Source: an uncultured Lachnospiraceae bacterium
GTDB lineage: Bacteria; Bacillota; Clostridia; Lachnospirales; Lachnospiraceae
Assembly: GCA_900553355.1 (NCBI GenBank)
Contig: USDK01000005.1
Coordinates: 9,653-73,652 of the forward strand
DNA length: 64,000 nucleotides
Reading direction: 5' to 3'
Of the stretch, positions 59,894 to 64,000 are shown piece by piece. The position numbers and the translations under genes are program-made. Position 1 is the stretch's first letter. Each line of letters opens with the position of its first letter. Under the pieces are notes generated by a model. That model worked only from the letters and a program-made list of their open reading frames with translations. It ran no database searches and was not told the origin of the DNA.

Positions 59894-60940
59894 ATGACGG
59901 GCTTAAGTACACTCTGTTACATTGAAAAGGATGGGAAATACCTGATGCTCCACCGGACGGTAAAGAAAAACGATGTCAATAAGGACAAGTGGATCGGCGT
60001 CGGCGGACATTTTGAAGCAGATGAAAGCCCGGAAGAGTGTGTGCTCCGGGAAGTCAAGGAAGAGACGGGTTATACGCTGACATCCTATCGTTATCGGGGG
60101 ATCGTGACCTTTATCTCTGGAAATGGAGTGACAGAGTACATGTCTTTGTTTACGGCAGATGGTTTTGAGGGTGAACCGATTCCCTGCGATGAAGGAGAAC
60201 TGGAGTGGGTGGACATTGAAAAGGTCTGGAGGCTGAATATCTGGGAAGGGGACAAGATCTTTTTCCGATTGCTGGATGAGACGAAGGACTTCTTTTCCTT
60301 AAAACTGGTCTATGACGGACAGGACAGACTGGTGGACGCGTTGCTCAATGGAAAGCCTATGGAACTGTTTGACATTTTAAATCCAGATGGGAGCAAGACC
60401 GGGATCGTCCGGGAACGGGGCGTGGCTCACCGGGAAGGGAGTCTTCATGGTACGGTTCACATGTGGATCGTGCGGGAAAATGAAAAAAGCGGGTATGATG
60501 TGCTGCTCCAGAAGCGCAGCGCCTGCAAAGACTCTAATCCAGGCTGTTATGATATCTCTTCGGCCGGACATATCGAAGCAGGAGACGAGCCGCTGCCGTC
60601 AGCGGTGCGAGAGATGGAGGAGGAGCTGGGATTAAAGGTAAAGCCGGAGGAGTTACAGTATATCGGTATTCATCACGGAGCCTTTGAGGATGAATTTTAT
60701 GGCCGTACATTTCGGGATCATGAACTCAGCACCGTTTATCTCTATTCAAGACCAGTCAATATCAAGGAACTTTCGCTGCAGGAATCTGAGGTAGAGGAAG
60801 TCATCTGGATGGACTATGACGAGTGCCGCAGACAGGTGGAAAATGGAACGCTGGCAAACTGCATTTATCTGGATGAATTCCGGATGGTAGGAGAATACCT
60901 TGAGAAAAATGCCGGGAGAAAGCAAATGGAACCACAGTAG
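59894..60940 (+). CDS. Double Nudix hydrolase
   Basis: 348 residues with two Nudix domains. The first (1-155) is MutT-like with a full box GGHFEADESPEECVLREV, then KEETGY. The second (170-345) is IPP-isomerase-like, with GHIEAGDEPLPSAVREMEEE; the first Glu of its box is Asp. The first domain probably removes an oxidised nucleotide; the second is of unknown substrate. GAGGCGG precedes the ATG. Confidence 0.88.
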   Translation: MTGLSTLCYIEKDGKYLMLHRTVKKNDVNKDKWIGVGGHFEADESPEECVLREVKEETGYTLTSYRYRGIVTFISGNGVTEYMSLFTADGFEGEPIPCDEGELEWVDIEKVWRLNIWEGDKIFFRLLDETKDFFSLKLVYDGQDRLVDALLNGKPMELFDILNPDGSKTGIVRERGVAHREGSLHGTVHMWIVRENEKSGYDVLLQKRSACKDSNPGCYDISSAGHIEAGDEPLPSAVREMEEELGLKVKPEELQYIGIHHGAFEDEFYGRTFRDHELSTVYLYSRPVNIKELSLQESEVEEVIWMDYDECRRQVENGTLANCIYLDEFRMVGEYLEKNAGRKQMEPQ

Positions 60941-60952
60941 GAGGCGGCAGGA

Positions 60953-61735
60953 ATGTTTCATCAGAATCGATGGGAAAAAGAATGGACGGCGCTGGAGAAA
61001 AGAGAACTACGTTATCTGGATCGTCAGTGTGAAGAGAAAAAGCCTACGGCCCTTCGCCAGAAGCTGGAGGAAAAGATCCCGGAAAAGCTGGAGGATACTT
61101 TAAACAAAGCTTTTGTCAAGGCCTTTGACCTGGTGTTTGAAAAAGGAACCGGGATTATCGAAAAAACCTATCATAAAGAGCAACAGAAAATGGATTATCA
61201 GGTGCGCGAATATGCGGCCGGACTAAAGGAAAACCGTAAGACGGTGAAGGCTTTTGGCAGACAGTCGCAGGCCGCCAGGGTGAAGAATCTGGCTATTTCA
61301 AGTGTGGAGGGAGTCGGACTTGGACTGCTTGGGATCGGGCTTCCGGATATTCCCTTATTTACGGCAGTCATTTTGAAAAGTGTGTATGAAATTGCCCTGA
61401 GCTATGGCTTTGAGTATGAAAGCGAAACAGAACAGTGGTTTATCCTGAAGGTGATTGAAACATCGCTTCAGAGAGGCGAGGCGCTGGAACGAAATAACCG
61501 TCTGCTGAATGCATGGATAGACGGGGACGCAGATGGAGAAACTGTAAAGGGAAGAAAAGAACAGAGCAGGGAGACAGCACAGGCGCTGGCGGAAGTCTTG
61601 CTGTATATGAAGTTCCTGCAGGGAATCCCTGTGGTGGGCGCAGCCGGAGGAGCGGCTGATGTGGTCTATCTGAAGAAAATCACAGATTACGCAGAACTGA
61701 AGTACAAACGGCGGTTCTTAAAAAAGAAAATATAG
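60953..61735 (+). CDS. EcsC family protein
   Basis: 260 residues. AISSVEGVGLGLLGIGLPDI then PLFTAVILKSVYEIA is the EcsC family core, a hydrophobic stretch possibly at the membrane. Start with a good site (GGAGGCGGCAGG). It is 12 bases after the Nudix gene and 12 before trxA, so the three are co-transcribed. Function not established. Confidence 0.82.
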   Translation: MFHQNRWEKEWTALEKRELRYLDRQCEEKKPTALRQKLEEKIPEKLEDTLNKAFVKAFDLVFEKGTGIIEKTYHKEQQKMDYQVREYAAGLKENRKTVKAFGRQSQAARVKNLAISSVEGVGLGLLGIGLPDIPLFTAVILKSVYEIALSYGFEYESETEQWFILKVIETSLQRGEALERNNRLLNAWIDGDADGETVKGRKEQSRETAQALAEVLLYMKFLQGIPVVGAAGGAADVVYLKKITDYAELKYKRRFLKKKI

Positions 61736-61747
61736 GAGGAAAAGAAA

Positions 61748-62056
61748 ATGGCAGTATTACATTTGACAAAAGAAAATTTTGCAAAAGAGGTGTTGGAGTC
61801 GGACATACCGGTATTGGTAGACTTCTGGGCGACCTGGTGCGGCCCTTGCCAGATGGTGGGACCAATTGTGGAAGAAATCGCAGATGAGGTGACAGATGCA
61901 AAGATCTGCAAGGTGGATGTGGATCAGCAGCCGGAGCTGGCAAGACAGTATAAGGTAATGTCTATTCCTACTTTTCTGGTTTTCAAAAATGGTGAAATGG
62001 TGAAACGTGATATGGGATATAAGCCTAAGGACGAGCTTCTGGATTTATTAAAATAA
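61748..62056 (+). CDS. trxA: Thioredoxin
   Basis: 102 residues with the active site WATWCGPCQM and the cis-Pro loop SIPTFLVF; normal length. Cytoplasmic disulfide reductant. AGGAGG precedes the ATG. Confidence 0.97.
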   Translation: MAVLHLTKENFAKEVLESDIPVLVDFWATWCGPCQMVGPIVEEIADEVTDAKICKVDVDQQPELARQYKVMSIPTFLVFKNGEMVKRDMGYKPKDELLDLLK

Positions 62057-62060
62057 TTCT

Positions 62061-62088
62061 TTGAATTTTACTTCCACTGTGCTATACT
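62061..62088 (+). promoter_or_regulatory. Promoter of tRNA-Ala
   Basis: TTGAAT, 16-base spacer, TATACT, ending 9 bases before the mature tRNA start. Confidence 0.75.
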
Positions 62089-62097
62089 GACAGAGAC

Positions 62098-62170
62098 GGG
62101 GTATTAGCGCAGTTGGGAGCGCGCCACACTGGCAGTGTGGAGGCCACGGGTTCAAGTCCCGTATACTCCA
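62098..62170 (+). tRNA. tRNA-Ala(GGC)
   Basis: A 73-base cloverleaf: acceptor GGGGTAT with ATACTCC, giving the G3-U70 pair that marks alanine; anticodon stem CCACA/TGTGG around the loop CTGGCAG (anticodon GGC); T-loop GTTCAAGTC. CCA is not encoded. Confidence 0.95.
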
Positions 62171-62183
62171 CTTTTAGAAAGAG

Positions 62184-62213
62184 AAGGACCGGCAGTTTCT
62201 GCCGGTCCTTTTT
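62184..62213. terminator. Terminator after tRNA-Ala
   Basis: AAGGACCGGCAG pairs perfectly with CTGCCGGTCCTT around TTT, with a T tail. It also lies at the end of the convergent SulP gene. Confidence 0.9.
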
Positions 62214-63894
62214 ATGATGTCTGCTGGCTTTTTGCCAGTGCGTCTTCAATGGTAGGCATGATGTGTCCGGTTTTGGACAAATGCCCGATGCCCATCAGGT
62301 CCATCTGGCGGTCAAGATGAACTTTAGTCTCCACAAGATAAAATGCGACTCCGCTTTTTTCGAGATTATCTGAAAGGAGAGCCAGACGGTCTGCGGCCGT
62401 AATGTCAATACTGTTAATGCCTGTAGCGTCTACAATGACCGTCCTGGTATCATCGGTCAGGCTTTTTTCAATATCCTGCTGAAAGATTTTTACATTGGCA
62501 AAGAACAGGCGCTCAGAAAAGCGATAGATTACTACGTGTTTAAATGGTATGGCGTCTGGCTCTTTGTTCATATTGTAGAATCCCTTTTTCCCAGGAATGT
62601 GTCCCAGGAAGGTGCGGGGCGGATTGGCGGCTTCCATGACGAATTCCAGGATGACGGTGATGAAGGACAGCATCATGCCGATGACTACACCGTAGATCGT
62701 ACCCAGGAATAAAACGCCAAACATGGCTGCCAGAAAGATGAAGAAGTCTCGCTTACGAACCTTCCACAGGCGTACGGCCAGATGCACTTCTACAACTTTT
62801 GTCAGAGCAGACAGAACAATGGCGGTCAGCACAGGCACAGGCAGATATTCGATGAAACCAGTGCCGAACAACAGGAGAAGAACCATGGCGGCAGAGGCGG
62901 TAATGGACACTGCCTGGGTATGTCCCCCGTACTGATCATTCATGGAAGTACGGGAAATACTTCCGTTGACCGGGCAGCTTCCGGTGAAGGCCGCGGCCAG
63001 GTTACCTGCGCTGCAGGCAAGGATCTCCCGGTTGTCGTTTAGTTTGTAACCATTTTTCAGTGCAAAATCACTGGAGGCAAGCAGTGTTTCTGCCATTACC
63101 ACTGCCGCTACCATGAGAGAACGGCCGATGACATGGGGCAGATCTGCATGGAGTAAGTCCGGCAGTACCAGGGAGGGAAGTCCAGGATCTACATGGGAAA
63201 GCAGAGCGACGTCATATTTTCCTAATGGGAAAAAGGCAGAGATCCCTGCACCCAGCAGCATGATCACAATGGGCATGGGAAACTTGGGAATCAGTTTTGT
63301 TGAGACCATGATGATCACAAAGCTGGTGATTCCAAGTGCAAAGGACACCCAGTTGATTTCCTGCGCTGTTTCCAGGATGTGAAGCAACAGTTCCGGAGCT
63401 TCTCCCGTAGTGGGCTTTCCACCCAGAATCTTGGGGATTTGCATGAGAATGATCTCGATACCGATACCGCTGATAAAGCCGCCCATAACAGGAGTAGAGA
63501 TAAAATCTACAATCTTCCCGGCTTTTAGAAAATAAAAGAGTAAAAGCCATAAACCGGTGAACAGAGCCATGACAGGCACGAAGGCCATGGCCTCTCTGGA
63601 GCCTGCGGCGATTCCAAGAGAAGCAAGCGTGGCGCCGGTCAAAGCGGCAGGAGTTGCATCTACGCCGAAAATGAACTGTCTGGATTTGGTAAATGCAGCG
63701 TAGAACAGGATAGGGAGCAGTGACCCGTACAGTCCGTATACCGGGGGAAGCCCGGATACTTCTGCATATCCCATAGAAATAGGAATGGAAACAGCGGCAA
63801 TGATAATGCCGCTGAAAATGTCCTTGGGCAGATAAGAAAGGGAGTAGCCCTTCAACGTGTAGAACAGACCGTTATATGTTTTTTTATTTATAAT
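62212..63894 (-). CDS. SulP-family anion transporter with STAS domain
   Basis: About 560 residues. Residues up to about 420 form SulP membrane segments (GYAEVSGLPPVYGLYGSLLP near the start, GSCPVNGSISRTS in the middle). The C-terminal STAS domain (VVIYRFSERLFFANV, then VIVDATGINSID) regulates transport. Likely substrate: sulfate, bicarbonate or dicarboxylate. No ATG, GTG or TTG lies near the expected start. AAAGGA at 63900-63905 is followed by ATT (63894) and ATA (63891), so a rare start codon is possible. The longer frame begins in antisense of a tRNA and is not real. Confidence 0.85.
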   Translation of the reverse strand: MINKKTYNGLFYTLKGYSLSYLPKDIFSGIIIAAVSIPISMGYAEVSGLPPVYGLYGSLLPILFYAAFTKSRQFIFGVDATPAALTGATLASLGIAAGSREAMAFVPVMALFTGLWLLLFYFLKAGKIVDFISTPVMGGFISGIGIEIILMQIPKILGGKPTTGEAPELLLHILETAQEINWVSFALGITSFVIIMVSTKLIPKFPMPIVIMLLGAGISAFFPLGKYDVALLSHVDPGLPSLVLPDLLHADLPHVIGRSLMVAAVVMAETLLASSDFALKNGYKLNDNREILACSAGNLAAAFTGSCPVNGSISRTSMNDQYGGHTQAVSITASAAMVLLLLFGTGFIEYLPVPVLTAIVLSALTKVVEVHLAVRLWKVRKRDFFIFLAAMFGVLFLGTIYGVVIGMMLSFITVILEFVMEAANPPRTFLGHIPGKKGFYNMNKEPDAIPFKHVVIYRFSERLFFANVKIFQQDIEKSLTDDTRTVIVDATGINSIDITAADRLALLSDNLEKSGVAFYLVETKVHLDRQMDLMGIGHLSKTGHIMPTIEDALAKSQQTS

Positions 63895-63948
63895 TTTTTT
63901 CCTTTGAATTAAGTATATTTTTTTCAGAGATAAAATCCCATGAAAAAA

Positions 63949-64000
63949 TCGGGGTAACAGGATTCGAACCTGCGACCTCACGGCCCCCAGCCGTGCGCTC
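63949..64000 (-). tRNA. tRNA-Pro(GGG), 5' part outside window
   Basis: On the minus strand: D-arm end, anticodon stem CACGG/CCGTG with loop CTGGGGG (anticodon GGG), T-loop GTTCGAATC and acceptor ACCCCG with discriminator A. The 5' end lies beyond the window. Confidence 0.92.

Noticed and set aside
63895..63981. Extended SulP N-terminus starting MRSQVRILLP
   Set aside because: It is the antisense reading of tRNA-Pro, a common annotation error.

Overview
The window looks like a chromosomal segment of an anaerobic Gram-positive gut bacterium of the Clostridia, most likely Lachnospiraceae. The reasons are strong AGGAGG-type ribosome binding sites, a PPi-type phosphofructokinase, 2-hydroxyacyl-CoA dehydratase-type proteins, a CspB/CspC-like subtilase, a dedicated ECF vitamin-type transporter, and many compact operons with ATGA overlaps. 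The species cannot be fixed from the sequence alone.

Layout. 1-8.15 kb: end of an S58 peptidase, a convergent S15 X-prolyl peptidase, a CsbB/YfhO-like surface-glycosylation pair, a Lon-like AAA+ ATPase and a DUF1294 membrane protein. 8.24-21.05 kb: a 12.8-kb integrated plasmid-like mobile element that interrupts a macrodomain gene. Its N-terminal codons lie at 8180-8236 and the rest at 21051-21521. The element carries a large serine recombinase, an AraC remnant, a complete beta-glucoside operon (licT, PTS EIIBCA, GH1) with two antiterminator/terminator leaders, a MobL relaxase with an RSF1010-like nic region, RepA-type initiator with internal 23-bp iterons, a DnaC-like loader, ParM/ParR partition genes and an XRE regulator. 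Its ends are 26-bp imperfect inverted repeats. Precise excision at a shared ATT restores an in-frame 174-aa macrodomain protein.

21.5-33.3 kb is housekeeping and accessory DNA: a MarR gene with a YczE/cytidylate-kinase-like fusion, a metallophosphoesterase, a NifX-like/FKBP fusion, a histidine phosphatase, a truncated aminotransferase behind a promoter and foldable leader, a MarR-MATE efflux operon with a clear operator, a Fic protein module flanked by a duplicated start of a low-molecular-weight phosphatase gene, a DUF4234 protein and an AgcS-type amino-acid symporter. 33.6-37.6 kb: AraC regulator, glycerol kinase, a truncated DUF1667 gene and PPi-phosphofructokinase. 37.8-44.1 kb: an unusual two-gene operon (membrane pseudokinase with repeats, and an anchored Ig-like surface protein), a GT2 glycosyltransferase and a CspB/C-like subtilase.

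44.3-56.4 kb is one co-directional cluster of twelve genes: a complete dedicated ECF transporter (S, T, A, A'), a SIS-domain protein, a PfkB kinase, a BtpA/SgcQ-like TIM barrel, an allantoinase/hydantoinase-like enzyme, a PucR regulator, a guanine-deaminase/SsnA-like amidohydrolase and two small amidohydrolase-2 proteins. I read it as an uptake and breakdown pathway for a glycosylated or phosphoribosylated cyclic amide. The substrate is unknown, and I consider it, with the mobile element, the most interesting part of the window. 56.4-64 kb: a pair of 2-hydroxyacyl-CoA dehydratase-type proteins, RluA pseudouridine synthase, a double-Nudix protein, an EcsC protein, thioredoxin, tRNA-Ala(GGC), a SulP transporter and the 3' part of tRNA-Pro(GGG).
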